A model generated the notes under the pieces. That model made no database searches. It saw only the letters and a list, made by a program, of their open reading frames with translations, and was not told the DNA's origin. 64,000 bases of DNA from Streptomyces sp. NBC_00285 (lineage in GTDB: Bacteria > Actinomycetota > Actinomycetes > Streptomycetales > Streptomycetaceae), in assembly GCF_036174265.1 (NCBI RefSeq), contig NZ_CP108055.1:1364001-1428000 (forward strand), given 5' to 3'. This document shows positions 24,866-32,481 of this stretch, piece after piece (positions within the stretch are counted from its first letter, which is position 1; the number at the start of each line of letters is the position of its first letter). The position numbers and the translations under genes were made by a program.

Positions 24866-25873
24866 CACATGCGAACGCCCCCTTGACCATCGAAGGACGC
24901 CGACGGCTCGTGGAGCGCTGCCGCACCCCTCCGATCGCGCACGTCGCCGCCGAGACCGGTGTCTCCCGCGCCTGCCTGTCCAAGTGGAAGAACCGGTACG
25001 ACACGCACGGCGAACCCGGCTGCAGGACCGCCCAAGCGTCCCGCGATCCTCACCGACCCAGACCCCACCCGATGTCGTCGAACGGATCGAGCAGCTGCGG
25101 CGGGACAACAAGTGGTCCGCCCGCCGGATCACCCTCGAACTCGCGAACCAAGGCGTGCGGATCAGCGAGCGCACCGTAGGCCGGTGGCTGGCACGCCTAG
25201 GCATCAACCACCGCCGGTTCCTCGACCCCGACGGCTCGGCCAACAGGCGCCCGACGAAACGGATCGTGGCCCGCTACCCGGGCCACAGGGTCCACCTGGA
25301 CGTCAAGAAGGTCGGACGGATCCCCGACGGCGGCGGGTGGCGAGCCCACGGACGCGGCTCCGAGCAGACCAGGGCCGCACAGCGCACGAAGACCGGTGGC
25401 ACCAAGAGCGGGTACGTCTACCTGCACTCTGCCGTCGACGGATTCTCCCGCTTGGCCTACACCGAGCCCCTTCCCGATGAGAAGGCCGCCACCACCGTGG
25501 CGTTCCTCAGCCGCGCCCGCGCGTTCTTCGCTGCCCACGGCATACACCGGGTCGTGCGCGTGGTCACCGACAACGGCGCAAACTACCGCGCCGCAGTCTT
25601 CGTGCGCTCCCTGAATCTCGTGGGCCTCCCGCCACCAGCGGACCAAGCCCTACACGCCCCGGCACAACGGCAAGGTCGAGCGCTACCAGCACATCCTCGC
25701 CGAAGAACTCCTCTACGCCAGGCAGTGGACCTCTGAAGCAGAACGAGCTCGGGCGATCGCGGTCCGGAACGTCCACTACAACTACCACCGGCCTCACACC
25801 GCCGCCGGAAACCGTCCTCCAGCCTCACGCCTCCCACGCGAGCGTCACCAACGTCATGGCCAGCAACACCTAG
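24862..25873 (+). pseudogene. IS481-family transposase, frameshifted at least three times
   Basis: In order over changing frames: THANAPLTIEGRRRLVERCR, HVAAETGVSRACLSKWKNRY, PPDVVERIEQLRRDNKWSAR, VGRWLARLGINHRRFLDPDG, HLDVKKVGRIPDGGGWRAHG (first Asp), VRVVTDNGANYRA (second Asp), KPYTPRHNGKVERYQHILAE (Glu) and NYHRPHTAAGNRPPASRL. It covers a whole IS481 transposase, with shifts near 25025, 25620 and 25830, so it is inactive. The GTG start lies in the last codons of the exporter gene. Confidence 0.75.
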
Positions 25874-26171
25874 TGGGGCTCTGTGCTGGCCGGGGCGTCG
25901 GTATACACAGCGTTCGCCACTGCGGCGGGCTCTCCTGGTACGCGCCACCCGAACAAGTGAAGCCCCGCAGGTCCCGCGCTGGCCGCTACCCGGTACCCGG
26001 TACCCGGTACCCGTAGCGTTCTCGTGCGCCCGGCGGAAGAGGGACCACAAAATCCATGCGGGGCAGCGCTGGAAGTGATCAGCGTGTGCACTGCCAGGTG
26101 GCACAGAATGATCGTGCTGCCGCCCCAAGTGGTCCAGTCTCCGCCGGACCACCCAGGCCGCGCCGCTCCGG
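25874..26171. other. Intergenic with a short tandem repeat
   Basis: No gene recognised. Includes the CGGTACC tandem repeat described separately and the 3' flank of the membrane protein gene. Confidence 0.4.
25987..26015. repeat. CGGTACC tandem repeat
   Basis: Three perfect 7-bp units (CGGTACC at 25991, 25998 and 26005) with partial units at both ends. Each unit contains a KpnI-like GGTACC palindrome. Meaning unknown. Confidence 0.85.
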
Positions 26172-26726
26172 TCAGCCGATGCGGTCGATACGGCCGATGC
26201 CGGTCGCGTTGCCTCGCGCGAGGAAGCCGCCGTTGTTCACGGTGACGTTGTTGGTGACCTTGATGGGCGCGGTGGGCTCGCCGCGGCGCCCGCCGCCCGA
26301 GCTCCCGGCGAACGTCAAGCCGGCCACGCGTAGGGCGAGCCAGCCGGCTGCGCCCGTGCCGATGAGCGTGGCTGTGGCGAACGCGAGGTGCGCGACGGAC
26401 GCGAGATAGGGGCTGGCCATGGCGATAGCTCCTCCAGCGGACAGCATCAGGACGGACAGGCTTCCGGTGACGCCGATGGCGCGCCGTTCGTTGCGGGACA
26501 GGCCGCGCCGCTCGGTGCGGGTGGGGGCGGCGGCCACGATGACGGGCGGCGCCGGGGACACGTAGGCGAGGGTCCACTGGCCCGTGTCGAGCTGGACAAG
26601 TCGCTGGTAGGAGAACGGGGCCACAGTTGCCGTCGGCTGCGGCTGCACGGTGATCACGTTGAGGTTCACCAGGGGCTCGGCCTCGGCGGGCGTGGCTGGG
26701 GTCTGCTGGTACGGCTCGATAGCCAC
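26172..26726 (-). CDS. Small membrane protein of the kind found on Streptomyces integrative plasmids
   Basis: 184 residues from GTG at 26726, behind GGAAGG. A polar, Pro-rich N-terminal third (IEPYQQTPATPAEAEPLVN) is followed by two membrane segments (AIGVTGSLSVLMLSAGGAIA and TATLIGTGAAGWLALRVAG) and a Gly/Asn-rich C-terminus with VTNNVTVNNGGFLARGNATG. The layout resembles accessory membrane proteins of Streptomyces integrative plasmids (transfer/spread region), but I cannot name the family securely. It is isolated between IS481 and IS630 remnants; with the replication-type remnant at 16888 it suggests a lost integrative plasmid. Confidence 0.6.
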   Translation of the reverse strand: MAIEPYQQTPATPAEAEPLVNLNVITVQPQPTATVAPFSYQRLVQLDTGQWTLAYVSPAPPVIVAAAPTRTERRGLSRNERRAIGVTGSLSVLMLSAGGAIAMASPYLASVAHLAFATATLIGTGAAGWLALRVAGLTFAGSSGGGRRGEPTAPIKVTNNVTVNNGGFLARGNATGIGRIDRIG

Positions 26727-26739
26727 AACGTGATCCTTC

Positions 26740-27381
26740 CTGCTCGGGGTGACGGCGTATCGGCCGTGCAGATCCTTACAGGGAGTAACTGTCAGGCGGG
26801 CGCCGCGTGGCGCCCAGGTCCGCCCCCGCGGCGGGATCAGCGACTGGCCACTCTCGTCCGCGAAGCAGACGTGGGCGCCCAGGTCGTGCGCGGTACTTTT
26901 GCCCGCGGCCACACCTCGGCCTTCCACACCTCGATGACCGCCTCGTCCCGCTCCAGCGCCTGGCGGACGGACACCTGGCAGCTCCAGCCGTGCCGCTTGA
27001 GCAGCCGCCACACCCCTTGCACGGTGTAGCCGACGTGGAACATCCGGCCGATCAGCAGCCTGACCCTGGCCGCGTCCAGCCCTGACGATGGTCGTCGAAG
27101 CCGTGCGCCAGCGGCCCCTGTTTGAGCTCCGACTCCAGCCGCTGCCATTGCGTCGGCGCCAGCCGCTCGGTCGACATCGGCCCCGCCGACGCCAGCATCG
27201 CCGCACCTCCCCGCTGCCACGCCGCCCGCCACCGGCGCACTGACCGGTCCGTCACCCGTAGCGCCGCCGCGATCTGCACGGTGCCCGCGTCAGCCTCGAA
27301 CCACTTGGCGGCCTTCAGCCGCACGACCTCCAGTTTCTCCTGCTCAGCGGGCGTCAGCCCGCCACCCTGCGCATACCGCAT
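26740..27381 (-). pseudogene. IS630-family transposase, frameshifted and 3'-truncated
   Basis: Starts MRYAQGGGLTPAEQEKLEVV and continues with a helix-turn-helix (IAAALRVTDRSVRRWRAAWQ). It shifts near 27080-27060 to VRLLIGRMFHVGYTVQGVWR and LLKRHGWSCQVSVRQALERD, then to GAHVCFADESGQSLIPPRGR (first catalytic Asp) and GARLTVTPCKDLHGRYAVT. The rest of the DDE domain is missing. The ATG region resembles the start of another IS630 scrap at 35799, so both may come from the same or sister elements. Confidence 0.68.
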
Positions 27382-27466
27382 GCTGCGGTCGTACCGCAGG
27401 GATCACGACCCGTCACCCCGGCCCGGACATCGCGGATTCAAGCTGAGTGACGAACCGAGACCACGA

Positions 27467-27518
27467 GTATCGGTGCACCGATACAGCAGTGGCGCCAACC
27501 GATATTAAATACCGATAC
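27467..27518 (+). promoter_or_regulatory. Operator-like array: 18-bp palindrome plus two direct half-sites
   Basis: GTATCGGTGCACCGATAC at 27467-27484 is a perfect palindrome. Its half-site recurs as ACCGATAT at 27498-27505 and ACCGATAC at 27511-27518. All lie between the IS630 remnant and the first precursor gene. This is a likely binding array for the regulator of the peptide cluster; which regulator cannot be seen. Confidence 0.6.
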
Positions 27519-27555
27519 TCGGAATCGCGGGCACCGGCATTCTAAGCGCTGAGTA

Positions 27556-27585
27556 TTGCCCCTCCTCCCTCTGCCGTTGCATAGT
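27556..27585 (+). promoter_or_regulatory. Candidate promoter of the precursor operon
   Basis: TTGCCC at 27556-27561 and CATAGT at 27580-27585, spaced by 18 bp, approximate a vegetative promoter about 60 nt upstream of the first precursor. A GTTCCG/CGGAAC inverted repeat (27599-27619) lies in the presumed leader. Weak evidence. Confidence 0.35.
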
Positions 27586-27645
27586 TTCCGTAGTCGAAGT
27601 TCCGGCAGAAAGTCGGAACCGAGAAACGCGAAAACGGGAGTTGTG

Positions 27646-27819
27646 ATGAAGGAAAACTTCGAGGCCAACGAAGGTCTGTCCGAGCTGTCGGAGGAGAACC
27701 TGGCCGAGATTTCCGGCGGGCTCGGAGGGTATGGCGAGCCGCCCCGTTCTTACCCCGACCTTGCTTGCAAGAGCGGACTCAAGCCGACGGCCAGCAACGG
27801 GAAGGTCCTGTGCCTGTAG
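27646..27819 (+). CDS. Double-glycine precursor peptide A
   Basis: 57 residues from ATG at 27646, with GGGAG 5 nt upstream. The leader MKENFEANEGLSELSEENLA then EISGG ends in Gly24-Gly25, the cleavage signature of C39 peptidases. The remaining 32 residues (LGGYGEPPRSYPDLACKSGL onward to NGKVLCL) contain two cysteines (41 and 56), able to form one disulfide or thioether, and several Pro, Ser and Thr. A perfect hairpin follows the gene. Together with the NHLM exporter downstream this marks a secreted RiPP or bacteriocin precursor. Whether it is modified is unknown, since no modifying enzyme is seen nearby. Confidence 0.8.
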   Translation: MKENFEANEGLSELSEENLAEISGGLGGYGEPPRSYPDLACKSGLKPTASNGKVLCL

Positions 27820-27835
27820 GGCTGAGGCGAATCTA

Positions 27836-27888
27836 GGTGGGCGGTTGGGCTGAGATGCCATCCCGGCATCTCAGCCCAACCGCCCACC
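27836..27888 (+). terminator. Perfect 24-bp hairpin between precursor A and DUF1360
   Basis: Arms 27836-27859 and 27865-27888 are perfectly complementary around a 5-nt loop (ATCCC); the right arm opens GGCATCTCAGCCC. There is no U-tract, as usual for actinomycete terminators. Placed right after the first precursor it could end most transcripts, raising precursor level over exporter genes, or protect the short mRNA. Confidence 0.75.
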
Positions 27889-28011
27889 ACGGACGGGCGG
27901 AAATCAGATCCCGTCAGCTGTCACTCGTGCGGCCGGGCCGTGGACCGGCCAGAGATTACCTGGGAATTCCCCGAAGTCGTCGAACCTCGGGACGTAAAGA
28001 AGCGAGGAGCT

Positions 28012-28380
28012 ATGGCAGTCAGCCAGAACGAAATCCTGACCACTGTATTCCTCTCCGTTGCGGTGGCCTCGGCTGCTCTGACGGTCAGCCGCACTGCGAT
28101 CATGGGACCCTTCCGGGAGTTCGTGCTGAGGCACAGCACCTTCGCCGGAAGGCTTGTCGGTTGCTCGTACTGCATCTCGCACTGGTTGTCCTTCGGTGCC
28201 GTTCTGCTCTACCGGCCGCGGCTGACGCATCTGTTCCTGCCGCTCGACCTGCTGGTGACCACCATGGTCATGGTTACCCTTGCGGCCATCCTCACGGGAG
28301 CAATCGCTAGGGCGCTCATTGGTTCCGCCCCGGCTCAGCGTCCGGAGGCCTCCGCGGAACCAGTGCATACAGGTGAGTGA
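28012..28380 (+). CDS. DUF1360 family membrane protein
   Basis: 122 residues with about three hydrophobic segments (TTVFLSVAVASAALTVS, CISHWLSFGAVLLY and LDLLVTTMVMVTLAAILTGA). The centre carries the DUF1360 signature LVGCSYCISHWLSF with a CxxC-like Cys pair and His. The family is known from small membrane proteins of unknown function. I chose ATG at 28012, directly after GAGGAG. A GTG at 27940 in frame would add 24 residues. Lying between two precursor genes, it is a candidate for immunity, maturation or export help. It ends in a GTGA overlap with the next small ORF. Confidence 0.75.
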   Translation: MAVSQNEILTTVFLSVAVASAALTVSRTAIMGPFREFVLRHSTFAGRLVGCSYCISHWLSFGAVLLYRPRLTHLFLPLDLLVTTMVMVTLAAILTGAIARALIGSAPAQRPEASAEPVHTGE

Positions 28381-28610
28381 CTCGGCCAACTGTGAGCCGA
28401 CTGCTTTCGGCCGCATGGCGGACTGAGAACGGCGCTGGCGAAGGCGCCCGCTTCCGGCTCGGCCAAGGGCCACAGTGGTACGCCACGTTCGGCTCCCAGG
28501 GCGCCTGCGGCATGCGACGGGTTCAGCTCGGGCTCGGGAACCGGTCGCGTCTTTTTTATCAGTCCGGCGCCTTCTGCGAACCGGATAGTAATCAGGCGAT
28601 GGAAGGGTGA
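28377..28610 (+). CDS. Possible small protein coupled to DUF1360
   Basis: 77 residues whose GTG overlaps the DUF1360 stop (GTGA at 28377-28380) and whose stop lies just ahead of precursor B, 6 nt before its ATG. Sequence: TRPTVSRLLSAAWRTENGAG, RFRLGQGPQWYATFGSQGAC and VQLGLGNRSRLFYQSG. No family recognised. The overlap and the exact fit between neighbours support translation; the composition could also be random frame. Confidence 0.4.
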   Translation: MTRPTVSRLLSAAWRTENGAGEGARFRLGQGPQWYATFGSQGACGMRRVQLGLGNRSRLFYQSGAFCEPDSNQAMEG

Positions 28611-28616
28611 AATTTC

Positions 28617-28802
28617 ATGGAATCGAGTCACTCCAGCTCTGGCGAACTGGTCACGCTGACCGACGATGACCTGGAAGGCCTGTCCGGCGGTATTCCGCAT
28701 TTCGACAGTGCTTTCGGAGGCTATCAGGATGTCCTGCCGGCCCGGCCTGTGCTGCCGATCCTTCAGGACCGGCCCAGCGACGACCCGCAGTTGTGGTTCT
28801 AG
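28617..28802 (+). CDS. Double-glycine precursor peptide B
   Basis: 61 residues from ATG at 28617, with GGAAGGG upstream. The leader MESSHSSSGELVTLTDDDLE then GLSGG again places Gly-Gly at 24-25, with a hydrophobic/acidic pattern (LTDDDLEGLSGG) typical of peptidase-containing ABC transporter substrates. The 36-residue core (IPHFDSAFGGYQDVLPARPV to DPQLWF) has no Cys but is rich in Pro and aromatic residues. A GGY motif occurs early in both cores A and B. It is likely exported by the same transporter; function unknown. Confidence 0.78.
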   Translation: MESSHSSSGELVTLTDDDLEGLSGGIPHFDSAFGGYQDVLPARPVLPILQDRPSDDPQLWF

Positions 28803-28991
28803 GGCGTGTTTCGAACGTGCCGGTCGCTGCCTGTCGCTGATGGCTGCGACTAGGGGGTCCGCCTCGCCCACCATGGCCCGGTCTGTATCCGTTGGCTCTC
28901 TCGACACCACGTGCCGAGATCATCTCGGTTCGAAGATGCCTTCCGGAAAACCATACGCACAAGATCGCGCCAAGCGGGACGAGGAGCAACA
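28803..28991. other. Spacer between precursors B and C
   Basis: About 190 bp with no gene recognised. It may hold a promoter or processing site for the downstream part of the operon; no clear box seen. Confidence 0.4.
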
Positions 28992-29351
28992 GTGGACAAC
29001 GATGAAAGAATCAATTTCATTGAGTGCTACGTCAGGGTTCTGACGCGCGCGTGGTGCGACACGCATTTCTGTGAGGAACTGAAGCGCGACCCTGTGGTCG
29101 TCCTTACGGGCATCGGTATGCGAATACATGACGACGCCCGCGTCAGCGTGGTGCGTCTACCCTCCCAGGAACCCGATCTCGAATTTCAGGCCGGTCTATG
29201 GGAAGAGGGTGAGCGCTCGGGTCACTTCGTCCTGCAGATCCCTGCTCTAGACCTGCGGGAACTGAGCGAGGAACAGCTGGGTGAATTGGTCGGAGGCTCT
29301 GGGGCCGACATGGACCTCTATCGGCGTCTGGTCCGCAGGTTGTTCCGCTAG
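28992..29351 (+). CDS. NHLP-type (nitrile-hydratase-like leader) precursor peptide C
   Basis: 119 residues from GTG at 28992, behind GAGGAG. The long leader is of the nitrile hydratase alpha-like kind (TIGR03793-type): LTRAWCDTHFCEELKRDPVV, VLTGIGMRIHDDARVSVVRL, then FVLQIPALDLRELSEEQL. It ends ELVGG with Gly-Gly at 101-102. The 17-residue remainder (SGADMDLYRRLVRRLFR) is strongly basic and would form an amphipathic helix. NHLP precursors normally pair with NHLM exporters, which follow immediately. A distinct third substrate. Confidence 0.8.
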   Translation: MDNDERINFIECYVRVLTRAWCDTHFCEELKRDPVVVLTGIGMRIHDDARVSVVRLPSQEPDLEFQAGLWEEGERSGHFVLQIPALDLRELSEEQLGELVGGSGADMDLYRRLVRRLFR

Positions 29352-29391
29352 TTCATAGCCACAGGAAAATGCGCTGCATAGGCGGATGTAT

Positions 29392-30201
29392 ATGAAATTC
29401 AGGAAAGAGGCTCTTGCTCGTGTTGACGCGCAAGGGGTGCTCGATCAGCCGGTGCGGTTGACCAGCCCTCGAGGCTGGATAGTGCTGGCCGTACTGACCG
29501 TGGTGGTCATCGGCGGAGGCATCTGGGGCTACTCGGCGACGTTGTCGCCTCCAGGAGTGGCAGCGCCCGGGCTGATCACGTCGGCGCGGGGTGCCTTCTC
29601 CGTGCAGACCCTCGTAGCCGGGCAGGTCACAAAGGTCTACGTGGAGCGAGGCTCAACTGTTGCCGCGGGTGCGCCGGTGGTTCTGCTGTCCAACGGGTCA
29701 AAGCGGACCCTGGTCCGGGCTCCGGGTGAAGGTCGCATAATCTCCCTTGCCGCGCGGATCGGCGAGGTTGTGGAAGCCGGTTCCACGCTGGCCTCGGCGG
29801 AGTGGTCCGGTACCGCCGCTGACCGCCCCGTAGCGTTGGTGTACCTGCCCCCTCAGACTGCGGCAACGGTGAGGGTGGGTGAGCGTGTCGACCTCACCGT
29901 CAGCTCTGTGCCGGTCACCACGTTCGGGATGCTGCGCGGCCGGATCGTGAGCGTTGATCCGTTCGTTTCCACGCGCCGGGACATCGCCGCCTACCTGGGC
30001 GATGACAGCCTGGCCGAGTCCCTGACCGCGGACGGACCGGCGCAGCGGGCTGTAGTGGAACTCGTCGCCGGTGACACGGCCAGTGGATACGCCTGGTCCA
30101 CCAAGGCAGGACCGCCGTCCCGGATCGACTCCAGGTCGGTCGTTCAGGCGAAGATCCAGCAGCCCCCCGTCCACCCCATCGAATGGGTCCTGCCGAGATG
30201 A
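29392..30201 (+). CDS. NHLM-type secretion protein (HlyD-like membrane fusion)
   Basis: 269 residues. Short cytoplasmic N-terminus, one membrane anchor (PRGWIVLAVLTVVVIGGGIW), then a biotinyl-lipoyl-like beta domain: GLITSARGAFSVQTLVAGQV then VYVERGSTVAAGAPVVLLSN and LVRAPGEGRIISLAARIGEV. This is the periplasmic-adaptor-like subunit of NHLM bacteriocin exporters (TIGR03794 type). ATG at 29392 has GGCGG at 6 nt; an ATG at 29386 lies too close to that site. The stop overlaps the start of the C39-peptidase transporter (ATGA). Confidence 0.87.
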   Translation: MKFRKEALARVDAQGVLDQPVRLTSPRGWIVLAVLTVVVIGGGIWGYSATLSPPGVAAPGLITSARGAFSVQTLVAGQVTKVYVERGSTVAAGAPVVLLSNGSKRTLVRAPGEGRIISLAARIGEVVEAGSTLASAEWSGTAADRPVALVYLPPQTAATVRVGERVDLTVSSVPVTTFGMLRGRIVSVDPFVSTRRDIAAYLGDDSLAESLTADGPAQRAVVELVAGDTASGYAWSTKAGPPSRIDSRSVVQAKIQQPPVHPIEWVLPR

Positions 30202-32480
30202 CAACCGATCTGAATCAGCCGGCAGCGCCCACCCGTCGGGGCCGGCACCGAGCCCCCAGAGGCGCCTCGGGTGGGAATTCCAGCGGCAGCGCTGCTGCCG
30301 GACCAAGTGAGGCCAAGCGGACTCTCACCACCCGCCGTCGAGTGAAGACGCCGACCGTTCTCCAGATGGAGGCGGTCGAGTGCGGAGCGGCGGCGCTGGC
30401 GATGATCCTCGCGCACTTCGGCAAGTACGTCGGCCTGCAACGTCTGCGTATCCTGTGCGGCATATCCCGGGACGGCTCCCGCGCAAGTCATCTGGTGAAG
30501 GCGGCCCGCGCACTCGGCCTGGAAGCCGGCGGTCACCAGACGACCACCGAGGTGTTGGCCACACTGCCGGCGCCTGCGATTCTCTTCTGGGAGTTCAACC
30601 ACTTTGTGGTGTGGGAGGGGCAGGGGCGTCGGCTCGGTAAGCTGGTGGTGTATCTCAATGACCCGGCGCAAGGGCGCCGGGTGCTGACACCCGAGCAGTT
30701 CAGTGACGGGTTCACCGGTATTGTCCTGACATTCAGGCCGGGAGCGGACTTCGTCCGTGACGGCAAGGCGCCAGGCAAACTCGCGAACACTCCGGCACGG
30801 CTCAAAGGCACCTACGGCGCGCTGGTGTTCGCGCTGTCGGCAGCACTGATGCTGGCAGGCGTGAGCACCGTCATCCCGGCCTTCACCCGCGGGTTCATCG
30901 AAGGCGTCTTCACCGCCGACGGCAACGCGCCGTTCTTCGCATTCTTCGGCATGATGGCGACCGCGGTGTTGCTGACCGTCGTGCTCGTGCATACCGAGCA
31001 GACGTACCTGCTGCGGGCGCAGCTGATGTCGTCCACCCTCAGTACCGCGCGCTTCCTCCGCCACCTCCTGCGGTTGCCGATCGCCTTCTTCAGCCAGCGC
31101 AGTCCGGCCGACGTGGCGCATCGACTCGGAATGAACCACCAGATCGCCGAAAGGCTGTCACAGACTCTGTCATCGGCGGTGGTTAACGCCGTCGTGGCAG
31201 TTCTCTATGCCGCGCTGATGTGGACGTACAGCCCGATCCTTGCCGTCATCGGGATCTCGATCTCACTGCTCCACATCGTCCTCACGCGCGTCGTGGTCCG
31301 GCTACGCAGCGATGGCGTGGCAAAACTCGCAGTCGACACGTCCAAACTGATATCGACGTCCTTCAGCGGGCTGCAGTTGATCGAGACCATGAAAGCGACA
31401 GGCGGCGAACGCGGATACTTCCGCCGTTGGGGAGACCAACAGGCCGCACTCCTGTACCAGCAGCAGGTGGTCTCGGTCCCTTCGGCTCTGTTGTCCTCCA
31501 TCGGCCCTCTGCTGACCACCCTCAACGTCGCGGTGATCCTGACCTACGGAGGCTTGCAGGCAGTCGCGGGCAACCTGTCGATCGGGCTTTTGATCGCATT
31601 CCAAGTCGTCCTGTCGAACTTCAGCCGACCGGTTGCCGAACTCAGCAACCTCGCTCCGATCATGCAGGACACCGTCGCGGATGTCACTCGCATCAAAGAC
31701 GTGGAAGCCGAACAACAGGATGCCGTCTTCACCCGTCCCGAACCGGACCGAACCAAGCGTCTCAGCGGTCATCTACGGTTCAACACCGTGACCTTCGGTT
31801 ACGGCAGGCTGTCCCCTCCGCTGCTCAACGGCTTCTCCTTCGAGATCAAGCCCGGCCACCAGCTGGCGCTGGTGGGCGGGTCGGGCAGCGGGAAGTCGAC
31901 GGTGAGCCGCTTGATAGCCGGCCTGTACGACCCCTGGTCCGGTTCGATCGAATTCGACGGCAAGCCGCATACGACCGTCTCGCGCAGCGTCCTGGCCGCC
32001 TCGGTAGCGTTCGTCGACCAGGACGTGTTCCTCTTCGAGGGCACTGTGCGGGACAACGTGACCCTGTGGGACCCGAGCCTGCCGGACGAGGCTGTGATGG
32101 CCGCACTGCGGGACGCCTGTATGGACGATGTCGTCGCCGCTCGCCCGGGCGGAATCCATAGCCGCGTTGAGCAGGACGGCCGCAACTTCTCCGGCGGCCA
32201 GCGGCAGCGCATGGAAATCGCCCGGGCCTTGGTCCGCAATCCCAGCGTTCTGGTCCTGGACGAGGCGACCAGCGCCCTGGACGCCGAAACCGAGCAGCGG
32301 ATCAGTGAGAATCTCCGGCGCCGTGGGTGTGCCTGCGTCCTCATCGCCCACCGTCTGAGCACGATCCGCTCGTCCGACGAGATCATCGTCCTTGACGCCG
32401 GACGGGCGATTGAACGCGGCACCCATCACGAACTGGTCGCCCGCGCAGGCGTCTACTCGAGCCTTGTCTTGGAGGCATGA
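30198..32480 (+). CDS. NHLM-type ABC transporter with N-terminal C39 peptidase
   Basis: 760 residues. The peptidase domain (about 50-190) has the catalytic triad: Cys62 in QMEAVECGAAALAMIL, His135 in WEFNHFVVWEG and Asp155 in VYLNDPAQGR. It cleaves after Gly-Gly of leader peptides. A six-helix exporter domain follows (about 205-480), then an ATPase with LVGGSGSGKSTVSRLIAG (Walker A), NFSGGQRQRMEIARAL (signature) and VLVLDEATSALDAET (Walker B). This is the TIGR03796-type component. Its ATG overlaps the previous stop. All catalytic residues are present, so it should process and export the three precursors. Confidence 0.92.
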   Translation: MTTDLNQPAAPTRRGRHRAPRGASGGNSSGSAAAGPSEAKRTLTTRRRVKTPTVLQMEAVECGAAALAMILAHFGKYVGLQRLRILCGISRDGSRASHLVKAARALGLEAGGHQTTTEVLATLPAPAILFWEFNHFVVWEGQGRRLGKLVVYLNDPAQGRRVLTPEQFSDGFTGIVLTFRPGADFVRDGKAPGKLANTPARLKGTYGALVFALSAALMLAGVSTVIPAFTRGFIEGVFTADGNAPFFAFFGMMATAVLLTVVLVHTEQTYLLRAQLMSSTLSTARFLRHLLRLPIAFFSQRSPADVAHRLGMNHQIAERLSQTLSSAVVNAVVAVLYAALMWTYSPILAVIGISISLLHIVLTRVVVRLRSDGVAKLAVDTSKLISTSFSGLQLIETMKATGGERGYFRRWGDQQAALLYQQQVVSVPSALLSSIGPLLTTLNVAVILTYGGLQAVAGNLSIGLLIAFQVVLSNFSRPVAELSNLAPIMQDTVADVTRIKDVEAEQQDAVFTRPEPDRTKRLSGHLRFNTVTFGYGRLSPPLLNGFSFEIKPGHQLALVGGSGSGKSTVSRLIAGLYDPWSGSIEFDGKPHTTVSRSVLAASVAFVDQDVFLFEGTVRDNVTLWDPSLPDEAVMAALRDACMDDVVAARPGGIHSRVEQDGRNFSGGQRQRMEIARALVRNPSVLVLDEATSALDAETEQRISENLRRRGCACVLIAHRLSTIRSSDEIIVLDAGRAIERGTHHELVARAGVYSSLVLEA

Positions 32481-32481
32481 C

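Noticed and set aside
27646..28802. Lanthipeptide or lasso peptide cluster
   Set aside because: No LanM/LanKC/LanB, lasso cyclase or B1/B2 protein is found nearby; only the NHLM exporter can be supported.
28666..29043. 125-codon plus frame overlapping precursors B and C
   Set aside because: Out of frame with both precursors and without ribosome site or family resemblance.
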